From positions 804,730-868,729 of the forward strand of contig NW_020655740.1 in the NCBI RefSeq assembly GCF_003589595.1: DNA of 64,000 nucleotides, read 5' to 3'. Origin of the DNA: Hyposmocoma kahamanoa (taxonomy: Eukaryota > Arthropoda > Insecta > Lepidoptera > Cosmopterigidae). A program made the position numbers and the translations under genes. The notes beneath the pieces are model-generated. The model worked only from the letters and a program-made list of their open reading frames with translations. It did no database searches and was not told where the DNA came from. This document shows, piece by piece, positions 32,303 to 44,668 of this stretch (position 1 is its first letter; each line of letters starts with the position of its first letter).

Positions 32303-32609
32303 TTATTTTAAGTAGGTACTTTGACGAACGACACTTTTGTCAGTTTTCAATCGGGTATATTTCGGAGAGTGGGCGCAAGAACTTTGCTCCATCGTCACTG
32401 TATCTCCATCAACAAACGCTCCTAATGCATCCAGCAAAGAAATGCCGGAAACACAATACACTGCTGGCGTATTTCCCAAATAGTACAATATCAGGCTATC
32501 CAAAGGTGCAATTATTAAACATTCTTTAAACGAACGCGTACCATCGTCGTCACACTGTCGCTTAATAGTAGGAGAAATGGTCGTCAAGTGTGTGTCTAAT
32601 TTTACAAAA
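32303..32609 (-). CDS. Candidate host coding frame, unidentified
   Basis: On the minus strand an acceptor-like CTTTTTTTTGTAAAATTAG is followed by about 101 open codons ending at TAA 32303-32305. The protein part includes CLIIAPLDSLILYYLGNTPA and GISLLDALGAFVDGDT, with balanced composition and hydrophobic patterning like a folded domain. No donor is needed if it is a last exon, but no AATAAA follows within about 50 nt. I cannot name a family. A chance frame is possible. Confidence 0.3.
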
Positions 32610-33354
32610 AAAAGGTCCGGCAAATAACAAATGTAAATAAATCTAAGTCTTGGGTTTCCAGATTTAAATTATGTTAATAGCCCTTTTATCTTTTTCCACT
32701 GTTCTTTATAATTATACGTGTAACTAGTTGTAATATAAGATTATAATAATTTGCGATCGTCTAAAGGTACTTTTTCACCGGCGAGGCGAGAAGAGACAAA
32801 TTGAGACGTGAATTAAAATTTGTATGGCAAAATTTCAATTCTCTTCTAGCGCATCTTCTCCTGTGGATATGATCTGAATTAACGAGGATGGGCGAGGCCG
32901 GAATTGAAATATTTGTTGATGTAATAGAATTGTATTACTGCCTATATAGAGTATTATACCTACTATGTAACGGAAACACGGTTATAAGCGCGAGCTCGCG
33001 AGTGGTCACACGATCTCGCGCGACCTCGCAATGGCTGTTATATTAATAATTAATCGCGATATTGTGGGATACATGCGATTTGAGATTTCAAAAAAATATT
33101 ATTTCATCTGATTCTTCTTTAACAACAACATTTCTATTCTCGTATCGCCCCGTCGCAATGGTCGCGCCCCGCTTCGCCGGTGGAAAACATAGATACACAC
33201 AACAGTTCTGCAACATCAAAATTCAAAATCTAATACTAAAGCTTGTACTTTCCCCCAATAGTCATTGAATAGCAGAACTTGGAGAAGGCTCTAAATTTGC
33301 TAAGCGGAATACTCGATACAAGCGAAATCCCAAAAACGTACCAATTAGTAAAAA

Positions 33355-33525
33355 GGAGAAGAACAACAAGATTGTTACATAATGGAAATGATTTTTTTTT
33401 TTTTTTTCAGATCAAATTATATATACTAACTGTGACCGTGGGACTCGCAAAGGGTCCGAAACAGTGGTTTGATTAAAAAAAAACAAATATACTTACGCGA
33501 TTTCAATCTGAAATAAATAGTTCAT
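33355..33525 (+). mobile_element. Diverged family F fold-back element
   Basis: GATTGTTACATAATGGAAATG and TTTGATTAAAAAAAAACAAA-TATACTTACGCG match the two arms of the element at 20.33 kb in order and spacing. No target duplication is clear. Confidence 0.55.
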
Positions 33526-33610
33526 CATAGTCGTCAGCCTATAGCAGTCCACTGCTGGTCATCTCCCAATGTGCCCCATTCTGCCCGGCCTTCAGCTCGT
33601 CGCTTCCTTC
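33525..33610 (+). repeat. Repeat fragment of the CCACTGCTGG type
   Basis: GTCGTCAGCCTATAGCAGTC-CACTGCTGG is the hallmark segment of a widespread lepidopteran repeat. Confidence 0.6.
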
Positions 33611-33730
33611 TGATCATTCGCAGATTGCCACTCGATCTGGCCATCCAACTCTTACGATAATCTTAATTCTCTGTCGGATAACCAATGACATGTCGCATTG
33701 AGTAAAATTCATTGAAATAAATAAGTTATT

Positions 33731-33830
33731 ATAATTATTAATACAATGATCGAACACATTCCTTCGATCCACCTGGACTCGAACAAGCGACCTTGCCATA
33801 TCTTGGCTGACGCACTGGCGGACTCGACGT
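33731..33830 (-). mobile_element. tRNA-derived SINE, family S2, copy 2
   Basis: Tail ATCGAAGGAATGTGTTCGAT and CATTGTATTAATAATTATAA match the S2 tail. The head has a B box TTGTTCGAGTCC and a poorly kept A box (GCGTCAGCCAAG), differing from the heads at 13.7 and 58.8 kb. Confidence 0.65.
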
Positions 33831-33855
33831 TGTTGTTATCATACTTAAATACCGA

Positions 33856-34125
33856 GTGATGGGACGATCAATATCGTGCACCTGGTGGTAAGGGACACGC
33901 CTGTCCATAATAGTTGCAGTGCCACTCAGTGCTTTATATTACAAAGATCTGAGGGGCACTGCCACTGCGCCCGTCACCCTGTAACGCAGGTTGATAAGTC
34001 CCATGTGCCTGTAATTTCACCAGCACCCTTGCTTTTCCGAACCGCAACGCAGTATACTCACATTACAACATCACGGTAGAAACGGGTAAGGTGGCAGTAT
34101 TTCCCAGGACGAACTCTTTCACATT
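33856..34125 (-). repeat. Family L hairpin repeat, copy 6
   Basis: Contains GGTAAGGGACACGCCTGTCC, GTGCCACTCAGTGC/GATCTGAGGGGCACTG and GGTAAGGTGGCAGTATTTCC, almost the full family length. It lies 25 bp from an S2 SINE. Confidence 0.8.
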
Positions 34126-34129
34126 TTAC

Positions 34130-35100
34130 TACGATTACAAATAGTATTATTTAGTAAAGACAGTTTTACTTTAGAAAATTTGCTAGTATTTAATGTAACT
34201 TAATTAAGGAAGAATTAACTAGAATAAATATACATATGTATATGTAATTTAAAAGAGCGTTGCCAATAACCAGATGCCCAGCAAAGTATTAATATATAAA
34301 ATAGGTATAGATAGTATGTCTGTAAAAAATAAAAAATAAAACAAGAAGATCTACTGCTCCTAAAACTTTTTTTTAGCGATTGTGTGTAGTTTCTATAGCA
34401 ATTTCTTAAACGTCTTCTACGTTTTCTTTTACAAAGTGTCTATTCGCATTTAACGTGGTCTTTCTTCAAGTAATACATGTATTATACTTCTCGTTCTCTT
34501 CTTTGTAAAAGGCATTAAAAAAAAAACAAACGTGCAAGATGTCAGACCGCATCCGCACTTGCATAACTGTAAATATTTTTCACAATTAATGACTTATTCG
34601 TGAAACGAACATTATACAATGTTTATATTAAACTTCGCTATTAAGGCTCCTAAATATCGTGCATTTTGTTTAGAAGCCATTTTGTGAAACACTTTATTGT
34701 AATAGATCGTAGAAATAAAAATCTAAAATGTTACCATGAATAACTTACTGCCGCCCGCGAGCCGCCTTGTCATTGGGCACCTTTCGTCATCAATATTTCT
34801 CCATCTATTTGCTTACACAATATAAATAAAAATACTCATTTACTAACTCATTTATTTACTATATCAGATTGTACGCGCACGATGTGTGTTTTTGTGCCTT
34901 TGCATAACATTTGCCTTCAACAGTGATGGTTTAAAATTTGTTACAAACAGAAGTTAGGTATTGACATACCTTTTGGGTTTGTATTATTCAGACTTAGGGC
35001 TCCTATGAGCGTCAAATTGGAAGGCACCTTAAAATAATCTTTTTTTTTCATAACAGGAGATAACTTACATCGTATCTTGAGTCGTCTTAAATCCCGAGAA
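34130..35100. other. Anonymous AT-rich DNA
   Basis: No supported gene or classified repeat. Confidence 0.4.
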
Positions 35101-35118
35101 CCGTCTGAGATGATGAGT

Positions 35119-35542
35119 GGGTTAAAACCCAATCAACCTGCCCGGGTTTTAACCGGGATTTTACCCAAAGCGCTGTGGGCGGAAACCTTTACACATGTAA
35201 AATAAAACTTATTAGGAATTTCAATGTAGAAAAATCTTTCTTTGACGAAAATGGAGTCAGTTCTCACTAAAGACGCATTACGAATCGATTTTTATGAAAA
35301 TTGTTTCAAGTGCCTTCTGTTTTATGTATCGATTCATGTAAATGCGATTTTCAAGCGAATTGATTCAATAGAAAGGCCAAACATGTAAGCAAGCAATAAA
35401 CATTTTGTACTAAATATCATTACATTTGAACACAACTCGATTTACAAATATTTAGTCGTAAAGTGTTTGCACTCGACGTCAGGCATTAATGGGTTTTAAC
35501 CCGATTGAAACCCGACATTAACAAAGCACGGGGTCAAAACCC
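35119..35542. repeat. Paired GGGTTTTAACCC palindromes, possible MITE
   Basis: GGGTTAAAACCC (35119-35130) and GGGTTTTAACC (35144-35154) lie at one end; GGGTTTTAACCC (35491-35502) and GGGGTCAAAACCC (35530-35542) at the other. Two palindrome clusters about 400 bp apart suggest the ends of a small inverted-repeat element, but no target duplication was found. Confidence 0.4.
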
Positions 35543-36005
35543 TTACCCATCTTTGGTGGCGTCTCTTCTGACAGACTAAAAACCAATGTCGTAGGACCAC
35601 GATTACGAAAATGATATCCCTTAATTATTTCGATGTAAAGTTGTTTGATTTTATAATTATAGTATTTGTTTTTGGTTGGTTTTAGTCATTGACTTACAAT
35701 TATATGGACGTCGGGTCAGCGCTAAAAAGTGTTCGAACTTATAGGGCGTTAAAATCGTATACAGAGCGTCATTCACGCTTTAGTCTTCGTTTGTTTGACT
35801 GACAGCGAAGCAAGCAAAATTAGACAGTACTGCGACGACATTACAATTTGAAAGATTTTTCATATTCCTTTACATGTCACTACGTTTAAATAGGTTGACT
35901 TGGGACATTTTTTTCGTGGTTTTTGTATTAGACCCGTCGTCCATTTATTTTTAAGTCAATGGTTTTAGTACTTAAGCTGTCATCTCTCTAATTACGTATC
36001 TACAG

Positions 36006-36236
36006 AATGTACGTGCTACCAAAATAATGTTCAATACTTTTAAGTACCTGCCAGTATTAAAGACAAATGAATACTTATTTCGATATCATTCTAATAATGA
36101 ACGCGTATTGAATGATAGTAAATTGATAATAGTTAGTATTTCAGTTGACAAATTTTCAATTAAAAATTCGATTATTCCAGTTCATGTCAAATTTAGATTC
36201 CAATTGATGTCGATGCTGATGTACACAGCAGAACAG
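36006..36236 (+). CDS. Candidate internal exon (77 codons), unidentified
   Basis: An acceptor with pyrimidine tract (CATCTCTCTAATTACG-TATCTACAG) and a donor (GAACAG|GTTATT) bound 231 nt open in one frame, phase 0 at both ends. The translation (starting NVRATKIMFNTFKYLPVLKT) contains no recognised domain. Chance opening in AT-rich DNA is a serious alternative. Confidence 0.2.
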
Positions 36237-36469
36237 GTTATTTTATGGTAAACTTGGTTCTTATCGAGTTTTTAGTTTCACTTAATTCAATTTATAAGTG
36301 TCGCAACGGCGATTTGAAGTGTCTAAACAAGTCACAGTCAAAAATTACATTTACACAATTACATTCCTTAATGAGGAGATTTTGCTTATCGTGATAATTC
36401 TTAGCATCGCCGCCCTATTTATCGTCATCCAAGTACCTGCCACTTATGTTGAATTTGTAATTTGGTTTT

Positions 36470-36800
36470 GATCGATAGCCAAAGAGATTTGGGTGCACCA
36501 GTTGACGGTATGCATTTTCGTACGCTTCCCGCAGGTTCGCCCCCGGACTGCTTTTACCGCTATGCCATCTCTGTGTGGCCTGAGTTTAAGGTGCCAGGAG
36601 ACGAAGCGGGTAGAGGTGTTGCGGTCTGTAGGTAAGCGGCGTAACGTTGCCCGTGTGGCATTCGGTGAGTTGCAAACATAGCGTGGCAAAATGGGCCAGG
36701 CACATGGCGGACTACACCTTCATCGACGTATTGTAATACTAATGATAACCTTGGGAGCGGTGAATCAATAAGTGACAATGGTAATGCTGCCAAAAATTAG
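36470..36800. other. G+C-richer unclassified island
   Basis: The segment around CTTCCCGCAGGTTCGCCCCC and GGTGCCAGGAGACGAAGCGG is open for 60-80 codons on both strands and unlike its AT-rich surroundings. It has the feel of an old multi-copy sequence, but no second copy lies in this window. Confidence 0.3.
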
Positions 36801-36999
36801 TAATAAGAGTGGGCGTCGACAACGAAAGAGGGTAGTCAGCGGCCATGCAGCGAACCGAGAAGCAGTCAGTCGTGTTCGAAATTCGAAAATATCGGGAGAA
36901 GAACAAAAAATAGTACCCTAGTAAGAAACATGTGGAAACAAGAGAGGCAGTTTAAAGCAATATATTCTTCAGACGACTTGTCGCGTGCTAACATAATCA

Positions 37000-38630
37000 T
37001 TTCAGCAAAACGACAAAAGCACTCTGTGTCTGACATAACATGTTACAGCGTTTTTATTCTTTATCATAGATACCTAGAAAAACCTCAACAAAAAGAACCA
37101 GGAAATTATTAAAAAGATTTTCATCGGAAAGAAAGTGCCGGTATTTGCAACGTCCTGGCTGAAGAGCATTCGTATATTGACTTCAATTGTATCAGCAAGT
37201 GTGGTTTTAAGATTTTCGTCGCACTTAGACTATGTATAAATGTAAACGTTCGACGCATAACACGCGTAAGATTGATAGCGGCAAAAACTAACGAAAACTA
37301 AATTTGGTGGCGTTGCGACAGTAATCTATACTTTAGAGTAACCCAGTATGTATGTACTAACACATGACACCGCAGTCGCAATTAGGAATGCGTCAATGTT
37401 AATTATTATTTATTTTAAACAATGCCAAAGCGCAAGTCAAAAAGCTCGCCAGAACGCAACGGCGGCAGTTGTATGCAAAGCAATTAATACATGACACGCA
37501 TGCGCAGTGCGGTGCGCGTGCGCATTGTGTGCTAATCTGTTTGTTTTGCGGAGGTTTCCACATCGTTGTAGGTGGCTTCAGGGTTGTTTAGATGTCACTT
37601 TATATGTTTTACTCGATTTCTATTTATTAGCAAGCAGCACTGGGCTCGAGTTTGGTGCAACTTGTGTAATTTAAAAGTAAACAAGGGTGTAACATTCAAA
37701 AATATATAAGGTAGCGTTTGTACACTGGACCTATGTATCTTTTCGGATAAAAATCGCGTATTTTGTTTTTTCAAACAAACCAGTTTCATTTCCGATGTGT
37801 AGCATCCGCGAATACTAAAAAAACCCAATGATATTTCTACGTCTTACAAAATAATAATGGCGGTATACTCTGCTCAGCTTTAATGTAAAGTGTGTAATAA
37901 AATTACCAAAGAGCAACGCTTGCGTTCAATAATTTAATAATAATATTTGAAATCACACAACAGCATTATTTAAAACAAACAGAGTACGGAAGACAACGCG
38001 CCTGTTATGATGGTTATGACGGCCGCATCCTAGTGCAGCGTAAACATTGGCTCTGCAACTCATGTTGAGGGGAAAACCAGACGGTTTGAGTATACACTTA
38101 AAGGTTCTTCCATACCGGCAAGTTTTTTGTACGTCATTATCTTGCACTAATTATTTTGCATGTCGTGACGAAATCACAAACTTGACTAGCCGCGTAAGTG
38201 TAATCACTGGCTAGGGGCAAGTAATCTGAAGACACGGAACGAGCGTTTATTTCTAACACTGAGGTCTCAACATTTACGATGTTGACAATCCCACAGCACT
38301 TACTATGCGTACTTAAATATATATAATTTTGTAAAGCTTGTATAGTAGTAGTCCGCTGGCCACTCCAGCGGCTGTCGATTGACGAGGTTGCAGCGGGATT
38401 TTCTATTACGCCGCTAATGAGCACTCTCGCGCATCCTCTGCGGTCCAAACCCATAATGTATCTAACTAGTTAGTAGGGCTGTTTGCTGAAGAAAGTTTTG
38501 GAAAGGAGGTTCCAATTATCGACACTGCTTGGACAGGGGGCAACAGTCAATTGCAGAGTAAAGAATATTCATAGACCATGATCTTCAATCTCAAGTAGGG
38601 AAAATTTTTTACCGCATTTTATAATTAAAC
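37000..38630. other. Anonymous DNA
   Basis: A 21-codon start MPKRKSKSSPERNGGSCMQS at 37422 has a basic, nuclear-type N-terminus but stops without a splice donor. A half copy of a family F arm is seen near 37740-37785 (CGCGTATTTTGTTTTTTCAA). No gene is supported. Confidence 0.3.
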
Positions 38631-38639
38631 CTCCGTAAA

Positions 38640-38765
38640 TGAAAAGAAAGAAATACCCAATCAAAACTAATTCGTTTCCTCTAATTTGTCCTATTGGGAA
38701 TCGAACGGGAAACCTCTTCATCAAGCGCCCATAGTATTGTGACGATGTGACCTTCTTACATCGTC
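38640..38765 (-). mobile_element. tRNA-derived SINE relic
   Basis: Minus strand: GCGCTTGATGAAGAGGTTTC, CCGTTCGATTCCCAATAGG (B box) and AATTAGAGGAAACGAATTAG. It shares the GATGAAGAGGT motif with 18.8 kb. Confidence 0.55.
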
Positions 38766-38769
38766 ATTT

Positions 38770-40430
38770 CACCTTTTTGTCGCCTTTTCTCCATAGTTCT
38801 TTAATTCCTTCGTCTCGCCATTCTGATTTTGTTTCGTTCCATGGTCACTCCCTTCTTAATCGCCGTAGCGAATGGTACATTTTATCCCAGTAAAATTAAA
38901 AATAACAGTACATACTATTTGCACCCTAATTTTTAGTAACCTATCACAAAGTCGAAAAATTTTTTGGCCGAAATAGCGTTTGTTCGAATTTTCATTACAC
39001 CGAAAACGGAATTACAACGAAACAGTTGTTCTTTCAGGATATGTTGAATGTTTATCGCAAAGACACGATTAGGTTCGGTTAAGTTAGGTTTAAAAGAAAA
39101 AACATTTTCCTCTCAAAACTACTTTCGAGGTTATGAAACTTCGACCAACCGTTATTTCTGGAAAAAAGTCATTTGGGACTGCTGATAAGTAACCCTAATT
39201 TTTAATCGGGAATTTTGATACCTTTTACCAGTTAATCAAAATCATATACCAATTTTAATACCACTTAAAGCTAGTAATTCCGCATAATTCGGCCCTTTTG
39301 GGGTAAGTGTCTGGACTGTTTGTTAATCTATAATGTGTTTTATATTATTGTACCTGTTTTTATATACCTTCTTCTTTACAGCATTTTACTTCAACTTCAA
39401 TAAATTGTAAGTGGACCGAAGTATCCTATTTTATTGCCGTGATCCTAGTGGTTTACTACCTTTTCAATATTAATCGGAATGAGGTCGCCAATATTGTAAT
39501 TTATATTGGAAGTTGAAATTTTATACATCGAATTTATTTTTCCTGTCTAACCAGACCTTACAGATTTTATTAATAAGTGATACAAAACTGGTCCTAGTTA
39601 GAGATGACAGTGGTTAGACAAACGCTCACCGTGGGCGATCTTACTTGACGTGACCTACTCGCTTACCTCAGCTTCCCATCTAACAACATACTCTTGACTT
39701 AATGAACAGTTGGATGATGAAGGACCCCTTGGTAGAACTATACTCGTCACACGAGGTGGACTAATTCTTTTGTTCAATATACAATTTTGTTTGTTTTGCA
39801 TTTGTTCTAGCCAACAATATCTATGTACTTGACCAGGCTGCATGGTCTAAAGATCTTTGCCTTTCTGCAGGAAAAAGTACGTAACATAACACAACAATAA
39901 TTTCAACAACTCGACTGCATCTTTTCTTTTTCTTAATATGTTTTTCTTTTTAGTTATATAATAATTATAAATACTAAGCGGATGGCCCCTGGGACAAAGG
40001 AAAATGGAATGCTCGACTAATAGCGACTTTGCCGGGGGCTTTACGTTAATTCCCCAAACACTCTATTATCTGTCTACCTAGCTCATTCCCAACAGGTATA
40101 TAGACTGTCGCGTCTGTCCACGGTACTACTGTACCGATACTCTTGACTAAATTCAACACTAAAACAAAACAATATCACTATTGGTAGTTGCTGTGAATGT
40201 TCTTGTCTGTAGATTGAAGTCGTTGGTTCTAGCACTAATTATCATTGCTTAATGAAGATATCCTAATGTCAGTCCAAGTAAAATGAAGAGAAGAATTTCA
40301 TTACGTTCAGTACCATGTGTTTTTTGCAATTTGTTTAATAAGAAATCAAGCTATTAGCAAAGCTTTCGAAGTTTTACATTTGGCGGTAGTTACCGTTGTT
40401 GAAGTGCTGTGTGTATATCATCTTTTTTTT
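38770..40430. other. Anonymous AT-rich DNA
   Basis: No supported gene. Confidence 0.4.
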
Positions 40431-40482
40431 CACACTTCTAGCCCCGCACTAGGGAAACCCTTTATCGCGGATGCCATGGACG
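40431..40482 (-). mobile_element. SINE S1 body fragment
   Basis: AGCCCCGCACTAGGGAAACC followed by ATCGCGGATGCCATGGACGC is the complement of the S1 body. The head is absent. Confidence 0.65.
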
Positions 40483-41176
40483 CCTACTTAATTATCGTTT
40501 CAATTTGTTACATCTAATTATATTTTCAATCGAATATAGCGATATATATTCAGAGAAAAATGTTTACAACGGTGTGTCGTCTACTGTCACTACAAAAATA
40601 ACTTGCGCAAATACATTTAAAAGTAAAAGGGAAAAAATTATTTAATATTTTTTAATAAGGAATGTTTCGGCCAATAATAGCTCACATAAATTGTGTCTCG
40701 TTTTGAATAAAGCAGGTATCCGTTTATTTGTTTTTTACAAAATTCTAACGACGGTTTTATTGACGTTCAAAGAATCAAATTTTACGTTCAGTAATCACGG
40801 AATATTTTTGAATTTCACATATTTTGAGTTACAACACTACTGTAATAAGCGAGAATTTGATCCTCGTAATAACTATAACAACTCATCGTGACCACATTTC
40901 ATTACATGAAACAACACACGTGTACATCAAATTCTGTCGTAATTAAAAAAATGGTGCAATTGAGAAAACTTTTTGCGAACAATGGGATTGTTTTTACTTA
41001 TACATAATAACTGATTACCCACTTTCTTATAAATGAGAATATACATTTATTGGTTCCATTTAATCATTTTTTAATTAACATATCGTGTTTTCTCAATTCA
41101 ATCATTTTTGGGTTACGACAGTATTTGGTTCCATGTGCGACAAGAAGATAGACGTACAAAAATAGTTATATTATTA

Positions 41177-41885
41177 TGGAAGGCTGCAAAGTTGTTCGAG
41201 ACGCAGCCACGTTTGTTTCTTTTCAAATTTAAATCTAATAAGTTAAATTTGGGTGCGTTCTGAATTTACACCACATACGTGTCTTCTTCTTTGTACTTAT
41301 AAATTTACGTGATTGACGCAATTATTTTTGCTCTTCGACAAATTAAAATAATGTAATAAAACAAAATTAGTGTCAAACGATAGCACTAATTTTCAAATAT
41401 ATTATAAATATTACCGACGGATTAATATTTATGTAACAATTATTTATGTAAAATAATGAACGTGTCACTATTTTTTTGATTTAAAGAAAAAGTCTTCGGA
41501 TGCGTTCTGAATTTGCATCTCATAAATTTTATTCTTGCTTGGACTCATAATTTTGTGCGATTATCGAAATTATTTTAGTTCTTCGACGAGTTCAAATAAT
41601 TCAATAAATAAAATTAGTTATCGTTGTCAATTTAACGTCAACAATAATAAGAATAAAATATAGCAACGGATTTATATTACATAAATAAGTAAAATACGAC
41701 AAATGGCGTGGTTGGACGTATCATTTTCTTTGTTTTTTCATCGAAACAAAAAGTTAGGTGTACCCCGGTCCATCGTCAAGTTCGAATTTCAAAAACCCTA
41801 TCCACTAGCTAGCTAGCGTGGAAAAATGCTTTCGCGCGCAGATTTCTTATGAGAAATAAAGTCTTTCCGAGCTAGTGAGGTGAAA
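41177..41885 (+). repeat. Family T unclassified repeat, copy 1 with internal tandem duplication
   Basis: Starts around GGAAGGCTGCAAAGTTGT. Two diverged units, 41251-41500 and 41501-41755, both begin TGCGTTCTGAATTT and share TCTTCGAC and AAAATTAGT landmarks. The right part (AAAAGTTAGGTGTACCCCGG, CCATCGTCAAGTTCGAATT, CTTTCGCGCGCAGATTTC) matches 48.73-48.87 kb. No coding frame and no terminal repeats were seen. Confidence 0.65.
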
Positions 41886-42819
41886 AAACTTTTTATATAG
41901 GCACTAAAAACCTCTTCTTTCTTTTAAAAAATGTTTCTTTATTTTATATTTTTATTCTCTTTTTTTGAAAAAGGGGTTTTATATTTATAGATATATTCGA
42001 CTTACACTGTACACCTTTTTCAATTCCGAGGTCGAAAATGGGTAAAGAATATCCAATTGGAACACTTGTAGAATTTTTCGAATATGAACTTATTTCGTCA
42101 GAATGCATTAAGGGTTTATAAGATAGAACAGTCTTGGCTTCGATGAACTCCATAGACATCCTGTGTGAGAATTGAATTTTCTATCAACCTTTGTAATCCA
42201 CAATGTTCCCGAGATTCCCAGCTGCTCCAGGCAGGTCATCGACCGGTTTCCCCATTCTTATCGCGAGATAGCGGGACCCACCGGAGATAAAACAGGCATC
42301 CCATTGAGGGATTCCTTGTTGAAGACAAGTGGATGCTCACTTCCTCGAGGCGTGAATGTTGTCAGTGGATCAGGGATCAAAGGTCTTGTTTGTTAGATGT
42401 TACAAAGATTTTCAATTAACATCTCAGCAGGTCCCCTACCAAGTTGAACAAAGTAACTTTCTTGAATGAGTCCCGGTCACCCTTATTGTACACGGAATTA
42501 GCTAGTTTGGTATCGGACACTTGCGTGTTTAAATGTATTAATTGACATACACAATTACAAACAACGAATATAGGAGGCATAAAAACGTAAGTATCGAGGT
42601 AGAGTGTGGGCCCACGACACCTACAGCCGGTGCGTAAATATGGTGACCGTGAGGCGCTTGCGCGGTTTTGACCTACTTGCGATTATAAAACTACCAACAA
42701 GTACATTTACTTGCGTAGTTTTGTCTCCACTGATGCGTCTACAATGCTGTAAATGGAATTCGCTCGTCAAGACTTCCCTAAAGGTTCTCATTTTATTTTA
42801 CTACTTTACTACATACTAG

Positions 42820-42960
42820 GTATATAATCTTTTACTTACTTGATTCACGTGTTTCAACCTGTTCAGAAGTGACCATGTGGATCAGCTTGGTAGGTTCACT
42901 TTCGCGTATTCGCCTTATGACTATATATTTTTTAAAACGTTTCAATATTTTCTTTTTTTT
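42820..42960. other. No feature seen
   Basis: AT-rich spacer before family L copy 7. Confidence 0.3.
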
Positions 42961-43200
42961 TATAATACGGTGACAGAACTGACACGTCGTGCGTCTTCTA
43001 GTAAGCGACACGCCTGTCCATAACGCAAAGATCTTAGAGGCACTGCCACTGCGCCCGTCATATGAAACGTAAGTTGACAAGTCCCATGTGCTTGTAATTT
43101 TAACTCGCCCTTGCCCTTCAAAACCGGTATGCAGTAATGCTCAGATTACTGTTTGGCGGCAGAAATAGGTAAGGTGGCAGTACTTCCCTCGACGAATTCT
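42961..43200 (-). repeat. Family L hairpin repeat, copy 7
   Basis: Contains GTAAGCGACACGCCTGTCCA, GAGGCACTGCCACTGCGCCC, TTCAAAACCGG and GGTAAGGTGGCAGTACTTCC. One arm of the inner hairpin is deleted (CCATAAC runs straight into GCAAAGATC). Confidence 0.8.
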
Positions 43201-43822
43201 ATATATATATCATCATTATGATTAGTAAAGTGTGTCAATGACTAAAGGAATTGAATTTCAGACTTAAACTTTATCTGTCAGCATTGGGCGCAAACAAAGT
43301 CACGATATGCAAAAGTATGGCAACCTTCAGCGCGGGCGCCGACGTGCAAACACAGGCAAGGAGACCGTTTCCGCAACTACTATTAGTGCGCACAAACTCA
43401 ATTTGCTTTAAAAATTTGTTATAAAGGTTGTAATAAAAAGACGTGATCGTATTTCTACCAGTGAACAAAATTAGCGACGAAATAACGCGAATGTTCCTGA
43501 TCGCGCTTTTGTTTAAAGCGAAATCCAAACCTATTCACTAATTGAGTTAAAATAAGCACAATTATAAAAATAATTATATTTCATGCAACATACGGCTAAT
43601 AAGGTACAAGTAAATAAGTTGGAGTAAGAAGGCTAATAAAAAAACAAAATACATGCATGAAATACTTATAAAAAAGGCCAGGGTGTTTATTATTAAAAAA
43701 CTGAAAATCTAGGATTAATTTTTTTTATAATTCATTATTTTTAGTCTCGTTGCGTAAGTAGACAGGACAGTGGCCGAGTGTGCTAATTTTAAATCATCAT
43801 CAGTTTTTTTTTGTTTTTTATT

Positions 43823-44034
43823 TTAATAATAATAACGCACACACTCAACATAGCCCCGCACTAGGGAAACCCTGTGTCGCGGTTGCCATGGACACACACA
43901 TAGACAACCACAAATTACACCCAAACTCACGAGAGAAATAAATGTAGGTCATACAAATATTTCTCTCGGCCCGGGAATCGAACCTGGGACCTCTGCGTGG
44001 CAGTCCGGCATGGTAACCGTTCGGCCACGGAGGT
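43823..44034 (-). mobile_element. tRNA-derived SINE, family S1, copy C (most complete)
   Basis: Minus-strand head CCTCCGTGGCCGAACGGTTA (A box), CCCAGGTTCGATTCCCGGGC (B box within a T-arm-like stem-loop), then the full body through TTTGGGTGTAATTTGTGGTT, TGTGTGTGTCCATGG and GGTTTCCCTAGTGCGGGGC to an ATT-repeat tail. The anticodon region GGACTGCCACGCAGAGGTCC cannot be read as a normal tRNA. Confidence 0.9.
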
Positions 44035-44104
44035 AGTTAGTTGTATGCATGTTGTATGTCAATAGAGTGCCAATGGCAGGATTTTGTACGTTTGGTATTA
44101 ATGG

Positions 44105-44625
44105 GCAGGTTATACGTCTTGGGTTTTACGTTCGGCTGTATGTATGTTTTCAGATATCTTCGTCAATTGTGAACCGATTCTGAAATTTCTTTTATTTTTT
44201 GTTTGAAAGGGCGCACTCTGGTGGTGGTTCCATTGTCCCCAAGCCGAAATCTGATGAGAGGATCCCAATGAAAATCGAAAGAAATCCTCAAATTTCATAA
44301 GCTTGTCCGTGTATTCGCCAATTTCTCCATCAATTGTGCACCGATTTTCAAAATTCTTCTTTTGTTTGAAAGGGTATACTCTCGAGGTGGTCCCTGATGC
44401 TGTTACGGGTTCGTTTCGGCTATCACAAATTACTAATTTTTTTCCACAAATAAAAGTCGACTTTTAACAAGGCATGTAATCAACAAATCATCATCACTAT
44501 GTCAACCAGAAAAGAAAATATGAAACGCACAAAGGAGTCCGTAACAGTCCCGTTGTCACCATGAAGTCAGAATCTAATGAGGGGATCCCATGGAAATCAA
44601 GAAACCTGATAAGCAAACTTTTGAG
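44105..44625 (+). repeat. Family P-related repeat, tandemly repeated
   Basis: GTCAATTGTGAACCGATTCT and GTTTGAAAGGGCGCACTCT at 44.16-44.22 kb recur as TCAATTGTGCACCGATTTTC and GTTTGAAAGGGTATACTCT at 44.33-44.39 kb. A third partial unit (AATCTAATGAGGGGATCCCA) lies near 44.57 kb. These are repeat units like those at 30.28 kb. Confidence 0.6.
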
Positions 44626-44668
44626 ATCGGTTTTTTTTAATGAAAAACCTTACCTTACCTATATGTTT

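Noticed and set aside
37422..37490. Start of a basic protein MPKRKSKSSPERNGG
   Set aside because: Stops after 21 codons with no splice donor; at most a relic of a multi-copy gene.
38137..38454. 105-codon minus-strand frame
   Set aside because: No supporting signal beyond being open.
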